Shown: positions 21,964 to 33,380, counted from the first letter of the stretch. The stretch is DNA of 64,000 bases from Pomphorhynchus laevis (GCA_012934845.2 WNNJ02000632.1:1-64000), one strand, 5' to 3'. The notes: a model not told the origin generated them from the letters alone. Translations and numbers: made by a program.

Positions 21964-23286
21964 ATGCCTAAAAAAGCGCGATCTCAGATCCCTGTTCTTG
22001 ATCAAGAATCTTTCACATCGGAATGCAATGATGGTTATACCAGCTTTGAAGTTGGATACGATTCCAAAGATTGCGATGTATGGAAACTTGTTCGTGTTAA
22101 AATATCCAACCACTCAGTGTATAAACGTAAACATTTCACTTGCGGTTTTTGTACATCAGTACGACTACTACAGTTATCCTGCTTCTCTACTCCTGTATCA
22201 CACACGACCACTCAGACCAATGCTATTTTAGATGTTTCCCTCGCATCAACACCTGACTTCGCATCTTATAATCCCATTATTGAACCTACTCTCTCACACA
22301 CTCCTCGTTCAACTACGTACAAAACTTCCATTAATCTTTCTCATTCTAACAATGCTAACGGTAAAGCTTTTCATCTCGTACCTCCTCTTTCCTATTCCTC
22401 CCCCAATCTAAATAAATCTCAAACTTCTTTATTCTCTTCACGTACTTCTTACTCGACCTCCCCCGTATCACTTCTCAATAATTTACATCCTTGCATCTAA
22501 ATCATTTCCAGTAACATTTCCGATCAAGTGATTCAACACTCCATTCCTGTCACTCATGCCCCAACCTATCTTAATTTTCCTTACTCTACCTCCCACGTAA
22601 CACTTCCAAATAATTTACATCCTTCATTTAAAATCATCTCCAGTCACATCTCTGATCAATCGATTCAACACCCCGCTCCTGTCACACTTGCTCCAACCAA
22701 TATTAATTCTTTATCAAGCACCCCTGTCATTTCCACTTCTATGTGCTCATCTGCCTCGACTCCTACCAGCTCTGTCCGTCCACCACCCACGAAATCGTTT
22801 TCCTTCGCGCGATCGCTGTATAATCATATCAAACTTAAAGTTTCCGAATCTGCTTCTCCACAATCTCGCCTCGATGATGATGTATCTGCGTTCAGGTCTA
22901 TCCTAGCAACCATTCATCCTGATGATAACCCATCCCTCTTCAATAATATCGCTCCTGTGTCCTTTATTCGTTTAAACAAATCCACTAAATCCAATCATCT
23001 CAGTCCTCCACTCTTAAAAATCGTTTTTCGACATAGTTCACATGCCTCTTCTGTACTCTCCCAACGCTTTAAACTTCTTACAACTTTATATACTTGCCGT
23101 ATCTTTCCTGACCGCTCCTCTTCTGATATTGCCCAGCTCAATTTAGCTCGCATTGAAAAACATCGACGTGAAACAAACGGCGAGTCATCCTTATCTATAA
23201 GTAAAATCAACGGAAATTTTCACGTTCTTCACACGAGGCCAAAAATTCGATGGCGTCCCATCTCTCCCCCTTGTCTTCTTCGCTAG
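21964..23286 (+). pseudogene. LINE-A ORF1, one stop, with an internal duplication
   Basis: It begins MPKKARSQIPVLDQESFTSE and has a CGFC word near residue 60. The Ser/Thr-rich middle includes a 132-bp tandem duplication (NNLHPCI... and NNLHPSFK..., starts 22477 and 22609). A TAA at 22498 lies in the first duplicate unit. The second half (PPPTKSFSFARSLYNHIKLKV, FRSILATIHPDDNP, SFIRLNKSTKSN, LLKIVFRHSSH) matches the conserved block of LINE-B ORF1. The last 37 bases overlap ORF2. Confidence 0.8.
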
Positions 23287-25142
23287 TCAATCTCGCTCCT
23301 AAGCATACTTTTCGTCTTAGTCTATTCAATACTCGCTCCATTCTTCATAAAGCTGATATGCTTCTCGATATCTTCGATCAATTATCTATCGATATTCTCT
23401 GCATTACTGAATCCTGGCACTCTGACTCCGACGATCTTGCTATTCGTCGTCTATGTCGCTCTGGTTGTTCTCTAGTTGAATCAGCTCGTCAAATTACATC
23501 TCATACATCTACTGCGTCTAACCATGGCGGTATTGTTGCCATTGCTCGTCACCCAATGTCTTTACGTAAAATCAACGTTAACATCCTTTACACTTCGTTC
23601 GAATTACTCATATGCAGACTATCAACGTCTTTCCCTCTGGAACTTGTAATTGTATACCGGCCAGGTTCAGTTGCCCCATCACGTATCTTCTTTAACGACC
23701 TTGCAGATCTAATGTCTCACTGTTCATTGTCTTATACTCCTTCTTTTGTTCTCGGTGACTTTAACATTCGTCTTGATCGCCCGTCTGACTCTGACTCTAT
23801 CACTTTAAATAATCTTTTTTCTGATTTTAACTATAAATTACTTTCAACAAGCCCAACTCATATTCTCGGCGGTGCTCTCGACATCATTGCTGTTCCTAAC
23901 TGCTTCAATGACTATACCTCCTTGTCAATTACTGATCCTGGTTTGTCCGATCATTTCCTTGTCACTCTTACTCTTACTCGTCTCCATCCTCCTTCTCCGC
24001 GTTTACCTTTATCTACACCAAGTCGACAATGGAAGCTTCTCGATGTCCCTGATCTCTGCACAGCCTTACTCAATTCTTCACTCTTTTCACTTCCTCTTAA
24101 CTATCTCTCTCCCGATGATCTCTGCATTCTGTTTGATTCTGAACTTATGTCAATTATCAATAAACTTCTGCCTAGTCGACTCCGACGCTCTCAGCGCTTG
24201 CGCTATGCTCCCTGGTTCGATTCTGAATGTAGTCTTTCTAAGCGTCGACTCCGTCACTCTTTTCGTATGTATAAACGCTTTCTTAAAAATTCTCCCAACT
24301 CACTCCCTCCAAATCTTCGTGATTCCTACTTTTCTCAACGTTGTTCATATCTCATTCTTATACGTACTAAACGTACTCTCTTCTGGCGAAATCAACTCGA
24401 ATCATCTTCCAACACTAAATCTCATTGGAAAATCTTAAACTCAATTCTTTTACGATCATCTACCCCTTGTAATGTAAATCCTGATGAATTTTCTTCTTAT
24501 CTACAATCTAAGCTATCTAATTTACTTTTCCTACTACCCATAGCCCCCTTGTACCCACTCTTATCTTTAAATACTTCCCTCCCAGAACTATTCCACCTTC
24601 TTCCCGTTTCGTCTGATGAAGTTTCTTCGGTTCTGCTGTCATTACCTAATAAAACCTCTCCTTCTGACCCAATTCCCACTCACTTGCTTAAAAATATCTG
24701 CTCCGTCATCTTACCCTTCCTAACCACATTGTTCAATTCGTCCATCCGTAGCCGTACATTTCCTTCCATCTGGAAATGCGCCACTGTTCGTCCTCTCATC
24801 AAAAAGCAATCTCTCGACTCCTCACTACCATCTTCGTACCGTCCTATTTTACTTCTCCCAACCCTCTCTAAACTCTTTGAGCGTCTCGTTCTTAAGCAAG
24901 TTAATACATATCTCTATTCCTCTAACTTATTTCCTCCCTTCCAAGCCGCTTTTCGCTCTAATTACTCTACCGAAATTGCATGTCTTAAAGTTTATAACGA
25001 CTTACTCATATCGCGCGATCATAAATTATGTAGTGTCATAGTTTCTCTTGATCTATCGTCTGCTTTTGACATCGTCGATCACTCGATTCTTATCCATCGC
25101 CTTCGTCATGATTATGGCTTTTCTTTACCCACTGTATCATGA
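23250..25142 (+). CDS. LINE-A ORF2: APE endonuclease and first half of RT
   Basis: This 630-residue frame starts at an ATG 37 bases inside ORF1. Residues 1-250 form an APE endonuclease (LFNTRSILHK, LCITESWHSDSDDL, NHGGIVAIARHP, FVLGDFNIRLDRP, DPGLSDHFLVTL). Residues 400-630 carry RT blocks (LPNKTSPSDPIPTHLLKN, WKCATVRPLIKKQS, SYRPILLLPTLSKLFERL, FRSNYSTEIACLKVYNDLL, VSLDLSSAFDIVDHSIL). It ends at a TGA where copy 3 reads Trp (TVSW). Role: target nicking and target-primed cDNA synthesis. Confidence 0.9.
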   Translation: MASHLSPLSSSLVNLAPKHTFRLSLFNTRSILHKADMLLDIFDQLSIDILCITESWHSDSDDLAIRRLCRSGCSLVESARQITSHTSTASNHGGIVAIARHPMSLRKINVNILYTSFELLICRLSTSFPLELVIVYRPGSVAPSRIFFNDLADLMSHCSLSYTPSFVLGDFNIRLDRPSDSDSITLNNLFSDFNYKLLSTSPTHILGGALDIIAVPNCFNDYTSLSITDPGLSDHFLVTLTLTRLHPPSPRLPLSTPSRQWKLLDVPDLCTALLNSSLFSLPLNYLSPDDLCILFDSELMSIINKLLPSRLRRSQRLRYAPWFDSECSLSKRRLRHSFRMYKRFLKNSPNSLPPNLRDSYFSQRCSYLILIRTKRTLFWRNQLESSSNTKSHWKILNSILLRSSTPCNVNPDEFSSYLQSKLSNLLFLLPIAPLYPLLSLNTSLPELFHLLPVSSDEVSSVLLSLPNKTSPSDPIPTHLLKNICSVILPFLTTLFNSSIRSRTFPSIWKCATVRPLIKKQSLDSSLPSSYRPILLLPTLSKLFERLVLKQVNTYLYSSNLFPPFQAAFRSNYSTEIACLKVYNDLLISRDHKLCSVIVSLDLSSAFDIVDHSILIHRLRHDYGFSLPTVS

Positions 25143-26137
25143 TTTTCTTCATATCTGTCAAACCGTACATTTCGCGTCTATTCTAACTCTTCTCTCTCCC
25201 ATCCTTCGTCCATTCCGTCCAGTGTTCCACAAGGCTCCGTATTGGGCCCTATGCTTTTCACTCTTCTTGGTGATTTGACTTCGATTTCTCATAAGTTTAA
25301 CTTCCATGTTATGCAATATTCTGATGACATTATCATCTATGCTCATGCACATGTTTATCGTATTCACGATCTTAGTGTTTCTGCTTCCGAATGTATTGTC
25401 TCAATTTCCAATCATCTTTCTTCCCTTCGCCTTTCTCTGAATCCTGATAAATCCAAAATTATGTGGATCCTACCTCGACGCCTCGGCTTCAAACCTCCCT
25501 CCGTATCATTAAATTCTACAATTCTTCCTATCGTTGATAATCTCGTTTTCCTAGGCTTCCATTTGTACAACCGACTTTCACTTAAACCTTTCGTTAGAGA
25601 TAAAGTACGCTCATCTACCTTGATACTCCGCAATCTCCGTCAAGTTCGTAGATTGATCGATATCCCTTCTTGTATGACTCTAATATCTTCTCTCCTTTTT
25701 CTAGACTCGATAATTGTTTTAGTCTATTTTCCCACTCACCTAAATCCACTCTTCTTCCCATACAACGCATCGTCAACGCAGCCGTCCGAATTCTCCTCCG
25801 TCTTCGTCGTTTTAATCATACATCCTATCATCGTGCTTCTCTCGATTTGCCTACAATTTATTGTCGTGTTCAAATTCGTCTTCTTATCGTTGCTTTCCGC
25901 CTTGTAACTCTTCATACCCCTTCATTTCTTAATCTTCCTTTTCTTGATAATTCTCGTCCTGTTTACTGTTCCTTGCGTTCCTGTAATTCCCTTCTTTTAC
26001 ATGTCCCAAACTACTCTACCTCCTTTGGACTGCGCTCCTTCATTGTGCTGCTCCTCTATCGTGGAGCCATCTGCCCATTCATATACGCCAATCAACTTCC
26101 TTATCGTGCTTCAAACAACAAATCCGATCCCATTTAA
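25143..26137 (+). pseudogene. LINE-A ORF2, rest of RT and C-terminal region, shifted frames
   Basis: Beyond the TGA the RT goes on with FSSYLSNRTFRVYSNSSLSHP, then MQYSDDIIIYAHAHVYRIHDLSV. Here the catalytic motif reads YSDD, where copy 3 has YADD. Then come LNPDKSKIMWILPRRLG and, in another frame, the C-terminal part (FNHTSYHRASLDLPTIYCRVQIRLL, LLLHVPNYSTSFGLRSF). Confidence 0.85.
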
Positions 26138-26169
26138 ACAATTTATCTGCTTGACTTTTTCATTTTTGT

Positions 26170-26222
26170 TTGTGGACTTGTAAGCGTACAGCTCGTACGC
26201 ATTTGCCACATTAAATTAATTT
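26170..26222 (+). terminator. LINE-A 3' tail hairpin (copy 2)
   Basis: TTGTAAGCGTAC opens a 6-bp stem (26184-26189 with 26195-26200). One pair is A-T where other copies have G-C. ATTTGCCACATTAAATTAAT follows. Compare 16093-16108 and 38240-38256. Confidence 0.75.
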
Positions 26223-26314
26223 GTATTATTATTAACTCAGACATTCGAACAGCAGAATATAGATTTTAAAGATCCTTTGCAATCGACAACCCACAATCGG
26301 TATTTGGAAAATAT

Positions 26315-26640
26315 ATTTCCATGTATATACATCATTAGCATGTATTTGACTTCGCTGCTATGTTGGGTAGAGGAGTTGGGGGCCGAAACCTGATAGCATA
26401 GCAGTTCCTCCTGATGACCTCTAATTCTTATTCTTATATAAGGTCTGATATTTATTAGTCAATTCATAAAAATGACATTTATTTTAAATTTCAATTTGTT
26501 AATTTTAACTTGATTTAAATTATAGAAAATCTAAAATCAATTATTAATTTTATTATTTAATTATTACTTTTTGATTTAGCATTGTTATGTTTTGTTTAGT
26601 TTATAATTATATTAAATACGTAGACTCAGTTAGCTGATTT
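26315..26640 (+). mobile_element. PLE 3' tail, 5'-truncated insertion
   Basis: Starts near TACATCATTAGCATGTATTT and runs through the structured block (CTGCTATG, GCCGAAACCTGATAG, CATAGCAG, CTGATGA) to the terminus GTAGACTCAGTTAGCTG. No coding part is present. It lies between LINE-A and the continued integrase of the Gypsy fossil. Confidence 0.85.
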
Positions 26641-27402
26641 GATTACTATGCGTAGTTGACGAATACTCACGCTTCCCATTCGCAATTCCATGTTTAGATT
26701 GTTCGTCATCGACGGTTATCAATTGTTTGAAGCAAATTTTTGGTATATTCAGTTGTCCTGCTAAATACATTCGGACCAAGGATCATGCTTCCAATCCAAA
26801 GAATTCCAAGATTATCTATCATCAACAGGTGTAGTCTATAGTTTATTAACATTGTACAATACACGTGGGAATGGACAAGCGGAGCGCAATGTTGGGATAA
26901 TTTGGAAGACAATACAATTGAAGTTGAAATTTAATGGGAAATCGCCGAAGCAATGGGAATCAGTGCTTTCCTCGGCATTATTGTCCATTAAAACAATCCT
27001 TGCACCGCGACCGGATACTCATCTCACGAACGAATGTTTAGCCACAAGCACAATTCCATAAATCATGCTATCTTACCGCCATGGATGAAAGGTGGAAATA
27101 CAGTCCTTCTTGATGAAGAGATATCGTGGAAGAACAGATCTTTTCGACAGGTAAAACTGGTCAGGACAAATGGAAATTATGCCACGGTGAGTGATAATAC
27201 GCAGAAGGAAATAAATGTTTCTATACGAAAGATTGCTCGATTTCCAAAAGCGGATAAAGACACGCAAGAACAAAATCAACCTGTAGAATATGCTTCACAG
27301 TTCAAAGAATTATGCATCAATGGCCCCGCCGATCTTATCGACAATAGTGAATTGAATCAAAACACTCAAAATTTGCCTGAAATCAATCCAAACAATGAGT
27401 AG
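26641..27402 (+). pseudogene. Gypsy fossil: integrase and C-terminal region
   Basis: Integrase words (VDEYSRFPF, YNTRGNGQAERNVGIIWKTIQLKL, WESVLSSALLSIKT) are followed by a basic C-terminal region (27034-27402). The LTR-like end begins near 27484. Decayed, inactive. Confidence 0.85.
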
Positions 27403-27833
27403 TCCGTCAAAATAGCTGATATCAAATCAAACGACCGAGAGTATCGAGTTAAAAGTAGACAAAAGTACCTGGATGATTATTTCTTATATGATATTTCACA
27501 TAAAAATATTTGGACGTAGTTGCGTGCAAGTCTTTGATTAGATTGTTGTATCGATCACTCATTATAGACTTGCGAAATACAGTTTGAATCGTTTTTATTG
27601 AAGCTTTCGACCAAACGGTCCTTGTCAACAGATAAAAAATCAGACAGAATAAAAATATTTCACATAAATATGTTTTGTAAGCGACACGAGCTTGTAGCTC
27701 AATTGCTTCTGATTGTTATAATAATAAAAGAATGTTATCAACTTCTTATAATCGTTTACTCACTATTTATTGTAGATCTGTTGAATATAAACCCTATTTA
27801 CGTCTACTCGATTTACTCGATTACGACACAAAC

Positions 27834-28460
27834 CAGATAAAATTAAGTAACTTACACCTATATTGAGGCAGGATTGAAAACGTTAACTTTAAGTGCTCCA
27901 CACAAATTTCATCCGGTATCGCTGCTTTATTATTAATCATGTTACCAAGAGCCAATCTAATCTCTTTAATTGTGAACGGATCATTAATTGGATCTGAATC
28001 AAGCTCAGCTAACCTGATAATCGAATATAGCTGGTAAAAAATTTCCTGATTTTTAACATAGCGAATTGAATTTATGATTTGACCGGGTTTTTAGCAAAAT
28101 GCGATTACTTATTTGGGAGCAATGTGACTTTAACTTCCAAGGTTGCCTCTTAGCTATAGCAATAGTCAGCTTGTAGTATCAGCTTGTAGTTGTTGGTCAC
28201 GCAATTCTGACACAAGTTTGCAGTATTTCCAACAAAATATATATTTATTCAGATTCAATACGCTAAAGCGATCCTTCTTTTCTAAAGCTATTAGAGTCTT
28301 TTGAAGTTTAGAAGATGATTTAGTTTATGATTTATTTTTAAGTTTAAAGGTCGACGTGGTAAGCAAAATCAAGTAGATAGCAGAATTTTGCGAATACCAT
28401 TGTAACTGGGATCAAGGTTACCTTCTACAAGCAGTAATTCCGCTTCACATGCTAACGATA
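27834..28460 (-). pseudogene. LINE RT N-terminal part, other side of the Gypsy insertion
   Basis: The minus strand reads SQLYSIIRLAELDSDPINDPFTIKEIRLALGNMINNKAAIPDEICVEHLKLTF, the fingers region that precedes the RT core of LINEs (pattern AL..MKNNKAPGPDGI..E.LK). In LINE order it continues at 17466-16720, beyond the LTR element. Further upstream (28060-28460) only decayed linker is seen. Confidence 0.7.
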
Positions 28461-28518
28461 AAAAGGTTTGAGATCTATTATACATACAATCTTATATAGA
28501 TACAATAAAATAACACAC

Positions 28519-29124
28519 AATCAATCCAGTTCCAGATCAATCCAGTTCCAGATCAATCCAGTTCTAGATCAATCCAGTTCCAGATCAATCCAGTTCCAGA
28601 TCAATCCAGTTCCAGATCAATCCAGTTCCAGATCAATCCAGTTCCAGATCAATCCAGTTCCAGATCAATCCAGTTCCAGATCAATCCAGTTCCAGATCAA
28701 TCCAGTTCCAGATCAATCCAGTTCCAGATCAATCCAGTTCCAGATCAATCCAGTTCCAGATCAATCCAGTTCCAGATCAATCCAGTTCCAGATCAATCCA
28801 GTTCCAGATCAATCCAGTTCCAGATCAATCCAGTTCCAGATCAATCCAGTTCCAGATCAATCCAGTTCCAGATCAATCCAGTTCCAGATCAATCCAGTTC
28901 CAGATCAATCCAGTTCCAGATCAATCCAGTTCCAGATCAATCCAGTTCCAGATCAATCCAGTTTCAGATCAATCCAGTTCCAGATCAATCCAGTTCCAGA
29001 TCAATCCAGTTCCAGATCAATCCAGTTCCAGATCAATCCAGTTTCAGATCAATCCAGTTCCAGATCAATCCAGTTCCAGATCAATCCAGTTCCAGACGAA
29101 TCCAGTTCCAGATCAATCTAGTTC
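28519..29124 (+). repeat. 5' leader monomer array of LINE-B
   Basis: About 38 tandem copies of a 16-bp unit (ATCAATCCAGTTCCAG) show very few variants (TCTAG, TTTCAG, ACGAATCC). The array ends in AGTTCCGCTCGCT and the ORF1 ATG lies at 29157. The unit shares the core CAGTTCCAGAT with the 20-bp LINE-A unit. Confidence 0.92.
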
Positions 29125-29156
29125 CGCTCGCTCAGCTTGCAGAATTTTTAGAATAA

Positions 29157-30181
29157 ATGGGAGGACGAAAGAAAACAACTAAGACCAACACCAACTATGG
29201 AGAACTGCAAGTACAGTGCTCGATACACGACTGCATCGTCTAGACAACAATCGCATACGACAAAAATAAGTCTAAAGAAGACTTTGTATGTGGCTTCTGT
29301 GCCAACAAACTAATCCGCAACTTGTCCAATAAGCACATATCATAATCCAACACGTCAACTCAAACTACCCCCGTCGTTTCTAACGTCCTTTCTCAACCAA
29401 CCGACCCTGCCACCATATACACTTCCCATTCCATGTCATCTTCACTCCCCCGACACCCCGTCCCGTCCTTCTCGTCTCATTTCTCAATAACTTGCATCCA
29501 TCAATCAAAATCACATCCACCAACCTCAACGATCCTTCCACTCCTAACTTTTCCTCACATCGCTTGCCACCCTCTTTATTATCATTATCCTCTATGTCTC
29601 CCGTCGTCAAACCAAATCCCTCCAAATCATCAACTGCCAGCTCTTCTATCGTGATCTCACCCACTCACGTCAGTCGTCCTCCTTTACGGAAGCGCTTTCC
29701 TTCGCACGATCGTTGCGTCATTGTCACTAATATCACTCCTTCCAACTCTATATCTCCACAAGCACGTATCGACCACGATGTTTCCGCCTTCAGATCAATC
29801 CTCTCGTCTATTGTTCCTGCGGATAAACCATCCTTTTTCAAAGACATTTATAATGTCGCATTTATCCGTCTAAACAAATCTTCTCAATCTAATCCTTCCC
29901 AGCCCCCTCTCCTAAAAATTGTTTTCAAGCATTGCTCTCGCGTGGCTTCTGTCTTCTCTCAAAGATTTAAACTCATGTCATCTTCACCCACTCGAATTTT
30001 CCCTGATCGCACCCGTTCTGAAATCGCTCAACTGTTTTCTGCCCGCATCAAAAAACGCCGTTTCGAGGAAAACGGCGAAACATCTCTCTCGATCCGAAAC
30101 ATCGACGAAAATTTTCAAGTTGTCCACACCCGTCCCAAAATTCGATGGCATTCCATCTCCCCTATGTGTCTTCTCCACTAG
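29157..30181 (+). pseudogene. LINE-B ORF1 (copy 3)
   Basis: The N-terminal part (MGGRKKTTKTNTNYGELQV, later DFVCGFCANKL) carries the same CGFC word as LINE-A ORF1. The conserved C-terminal half is open at 29492-30181 (PPLRKRFPSHDRCVIVTNITPSN, FRSILSSIVPADKPSFFKD, AFIRLNKSSQSN, RPKIRWHSISPMCLLH). It overlaps the ORF2 start by 37 bases. Confidence 0.8.
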
Positions 30182-31313
30182 ACTATTTCGCCACAACACA
30201 CGGTTTCCGCCTCGGCCTCCTCAACACTCGATTTATTCTCAATAAATCTGATCTTATCCTCAACCTATTCACCAAGCAATCCATCGATCTCTTCTGCCTC
30301 ACCGAATCCTGGCATTCAGGTTCCGACGACCTTTCCATTCGCTGTCTGCTCTCTGCCGGTTGCTCCCTAGCCGAATCTGCCCGCCCCCTAACCTGATACC
30401 CTTTAAAATTCTTTAATTATGGCAGCATCGCCGTATTCGAGCGTCACCCCGCGTCTCTTTGCAAAATCAATCCTTGTCTCAGTCATTGCTCTTTTATACT
30501 GCTCACTTGTCATTCTTCCAACCCGATCACTCTAGATCTCACAATGGTATACTGTCCTGCTTCATCTAGTCCTTCCTCCTTATTTTTTAACGAACTCGCT
30601 GATCTGCTGTCCCACTGCTCTTTGTCCTCCATCCCTTCATTCGTTCTTGGCGACTTCAGCATCCGCCTCGACCGCCTCTCTTCGATTGAGTCCATCCAGT
30701 TCATCAACATTTAATATAACTATAACAACAAACCCATCTCCACTGCCCCCACACATATCCTTGGCGGGGAACTCGACATCATCGCTGTTCTCGATCATTT
30801 TGCTGCCTACACCTCACTGTCCATCTTCGATCATGGTCTATCCGATCAATTTCTCGTAAAGCTTGATCTCACTTTACGACCACACCCCTCCTCATACACC
30901 TACAATCCTACGTCGCTATTGGAGAAATCTTAACCTCTCCCTTCTCCGCTCTACATTACTCAAATCGTCTCTATCCTATCCAACAATAGCATATTCCTCT
31001 CATCATGATCTCGCCTTTCTTTTCGACTATGAATAATTTTAATTAATTTAAAGAATAAATTTAAACTCTTAAGTGGCAAATTTTTATGGATGGATAATAA
31101 ATAATATACTTTGCATTAGAATAAGATACTAGATAGTTATTTCAGAGGAAATACATCATTAGCATGTATTTGGCCCCGCTGCTATGTTGGGTAGAGAAGT
31201 TAGGGGCCGAAACCTGATAGCATAGCAGTTCCTCCTGATGACCTCTAATTCTTATTCTGATACAACGTCTGTTATTTATTAGTCAATTCATAAAAATGAC
31301 GTTTATTTTAAAT

Positions 31314-31344
<31 letters not shown>

Positions 31345-33360
31345 ACTTGATTTAAATTATAGAAAATCTAAAAACAATTATTAATTTTATTATTTAATTA
31401 TTAAATTTTGATTTAGCATTATTATGTTTTGTTTATTTTATAATTATATTAAATACGTAGACTCAGTTAGCTGATTTAATGTACTCACATCCACTCTCGA
31501 TATTCTCTTGCCCTTCAACCCTCACCCACACCGTTGCTTGCACCGTGCCCCGTTGTTTGACATCCAAAGCCTACTCTCAATGCGTCGTCTCCGTCATGCT
31601 TTTCGAGACTATCACCGCTCTCTCAGACGTGATTTCCGCTCGATCACTCCGTCTTTCCGTGATTCCTATCTTGCTCTACGCCGTTCTCATCTCAACCTAC
31701 TACGTACCAAATGCAACTTATTCTGGCAGTATAAAATCATCACTTCATTCAACTCTAAGACTCTCTGGCATACTTTTAATTCAATCCTTGCTCGCTCCTC
31801 ATCGCTGTGCAACATCAATCCCTATGATTATTCGTCATTTCACCAGACCAAAGTATTCACGTTGCTCTTTCATACCCCGATCTCCATCCTATTCCACTCT
31901 GCCACGCCTTGTCTCTTCCTCCCGGAACTCTTTCATCTTCTCCCTGTCTCACCTACTGAAATCTCATCTGTTTTCATGTCCTTGCCAAATATAACCTCAC
32001 CTGCCGATCCCCTGCCTATAACATACTTAAATCCATATGCTCATCAATATCCCATTTTCTCACAACCTTGTTTAACTCGTCTATCCAAAGTCGTATCTTC
32101 CCTTCACACTTGAAATCCGCAATCGTTCATCCCCTCCTTAAGAAACAATCGCTTGACCCCTCCCTTCCTTCTAGCTATCACCTTATTTCACTACTCCCTT
32201 CTCTTTCTAAGCTCTTAGAATGTTTCATCTTAACGCAGATCAGCGCATATCTCTCCTCATCAAATCTGTACCCTCCTTTTCAATCCGATTTCCGTTCTAA
32301 TCATTCCACATAAATTGCCTGCATGAAAGTTTACAACGACTTACTCATTTTTCGAGACAAGGCTCTATATACTGTTCTCATCTCCCTCGATCTCTCCCCC
32401 GCATTCGACATTGTCGACCACTTCGTCCTACTTTCTCGCCTTCGTTATGTCCCTGCTTTTCTCTCTTCTGCTTGGCGATCTCTCTCCGTTTATCAAACCT
32501 TACTCATGTAACGTCATGCAATACGCCGATGACATCCTCATCTATGCTTATGCACCCGCACATCGCATACACGATATCGGCATTTCTGCCTACAACTGTA
32601 TTTTCTCTATCTAAAAACGTCTCTCCAATCTCCATCTCGTTCTAAACCTTAACAAGTCCAAAATAATGTAGATACTCCAGGTTTACCAAACATATCTCCT
32701 CCCACTGTATATTTTGCCTCATCGATTATCCCCATAGTCCACAATCTCACTTTATTAGGCTTCCATTTTGATAATCACATTTCCTTTAAACCCTTTGTCC
32801 GTGACAAGGTCCGCTCGTCTAACTTAATTTACCCTGATATCCGTCGTATCCGCCCCCTTATCGACTTCCGTTCTTGTGTCTCTTCTTTCATTGCTTCTTT
32901 TCTCTAAAATCGATTACTGCCTTAGCCTTTTCGCCAATTCTCCAAAATCCATAATCCTACCTCTTACAACAAATAATCAACACCGACGTTCGAGTGCTCT
33001 TTCGTCTCCGTCGCTTCGGTCACACATCCACATATTTTGCCCAACTTTCCTGGCCCACCATCCACATCTGCATTAAACTCCGCCTTCTTCTCGTAACTTT
33101 TCGTCTCATCGCTGTCGGATCCCCATCGTTCATCAACCTTCCTTTCTTAGACGATACTCGCCCCACCACGCTATCGCCGCGTTCCGTAATTCCCTCTTAC
33201 TCCACGTTCTCAATTACTTCAAAAACTACGGTCTCCGATCCTTCGTCGCCGCTTCACTCGCCTGGAATCAACTCCCTCTCGCCCTCTCGACGTCCGCCGC
33301 TCTCCCTCCTTTATCAAATTCAAACACCTCCTCCTGTCACACCTTCTCGACCCATGATTT
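30145..33360 (+). pseudogene. LINE-B ORF2 (copy 3), broken
   Basis: It begins MAFHLPYVSSPLDYFATTHGFRLGLLNTRFILNKSD and shows the endonuclease words LFCLTESWHSGSDDL and VLGDFSIRLDRL. After the PLE insertion the RT linker (HRAPLFDIQSLLSMRRLRHAFRDYH), RT blocks (FNSSIQSRIFPSH, FRSNHST, LISLDLSPAFDIVDHFVLL, MQYADDILIYAYAP) and C-terminal words follow in changing frames. The GDFN signature reads GDFS here. Confidence 0.8.
31033..31480 (+). mobile_element. PLE 3' tail inserted in LINE-B copy 3
   Basis: It begins with the last PLE codons (NKFKLLSGKFLWMDNK, stop), then has the structured tail and the terminus TACGTAGACTCAGTTAGCTG. LINE-B sequence that is continuous in copy 2 (TTTCGACTCTGAACTCACATC) is split by it. 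It is near-identical to the main PLE tail at 58565-59000 and therefore young. Confidence 0.92.
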
Positions 33361-33380
33361 TCATTTTTGTTTTGTTGTGG

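Larger units (their letters stand above)
21715..26225 (+). mobile_element. LINE family A, copy 2, full length (CR1/L2-like)
   Basis: This is a complete layout inserted in the Gypsy integrase region: leader, nine 20-bp monomers (21741-21917), ORF1 (21964-23286), ORF2 with APE endonuclease and RT (23250 onward), and a 3' hairpin tail (26180-26220). Damage includes a stop in ORF1 (22498), a TGA in the RT (25140) and frame shifts after 25240 and 25690. It is close in sequence to LINE-A copy 3 (36791-38282), which suggests recent activity of the family. Confidence 0.92.
17467..27828 (+). mobile_element. Gypsy-class LTR retrotransposon, fossil, heavily nested
   Basis: Outer ends TGTCATGA and TTACGACA, a 5-bp duplication CAAAC (17462-17466 and 27829-27833), LTR-like ends at 17467-17586 and about 27484-27828, and gag-to-integrase order identify a Gypsy (Metaviridae-type) element on the + strand. 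It is broken in many places and clearly inactive. Inserted into it are a truncated PLE on the minus strand (about 17600-18890), a LINE-A (about 21715-26225) and a PLE tail (about 26315-26640). It sits inside an older minus-strand LINE. Relative age: younger than that LINE, older than its three guests. Confidence 0.9.

Noticed and set aside
21720-21971. 83-residue frame with FLSVPDYSCQFQIIPVSSR repeats
   Set aside because: Same artefact from the 20-bp LINE-A monomer array.
28468-29121. 217-residue open frame of SRSIQFQINPVPDQ repeats
   Set aside because: A 16-bp tandem array without stops is open by arithmetic (48 bp = 16 codons). It is the leader array of LINE-B, not a protein gene.
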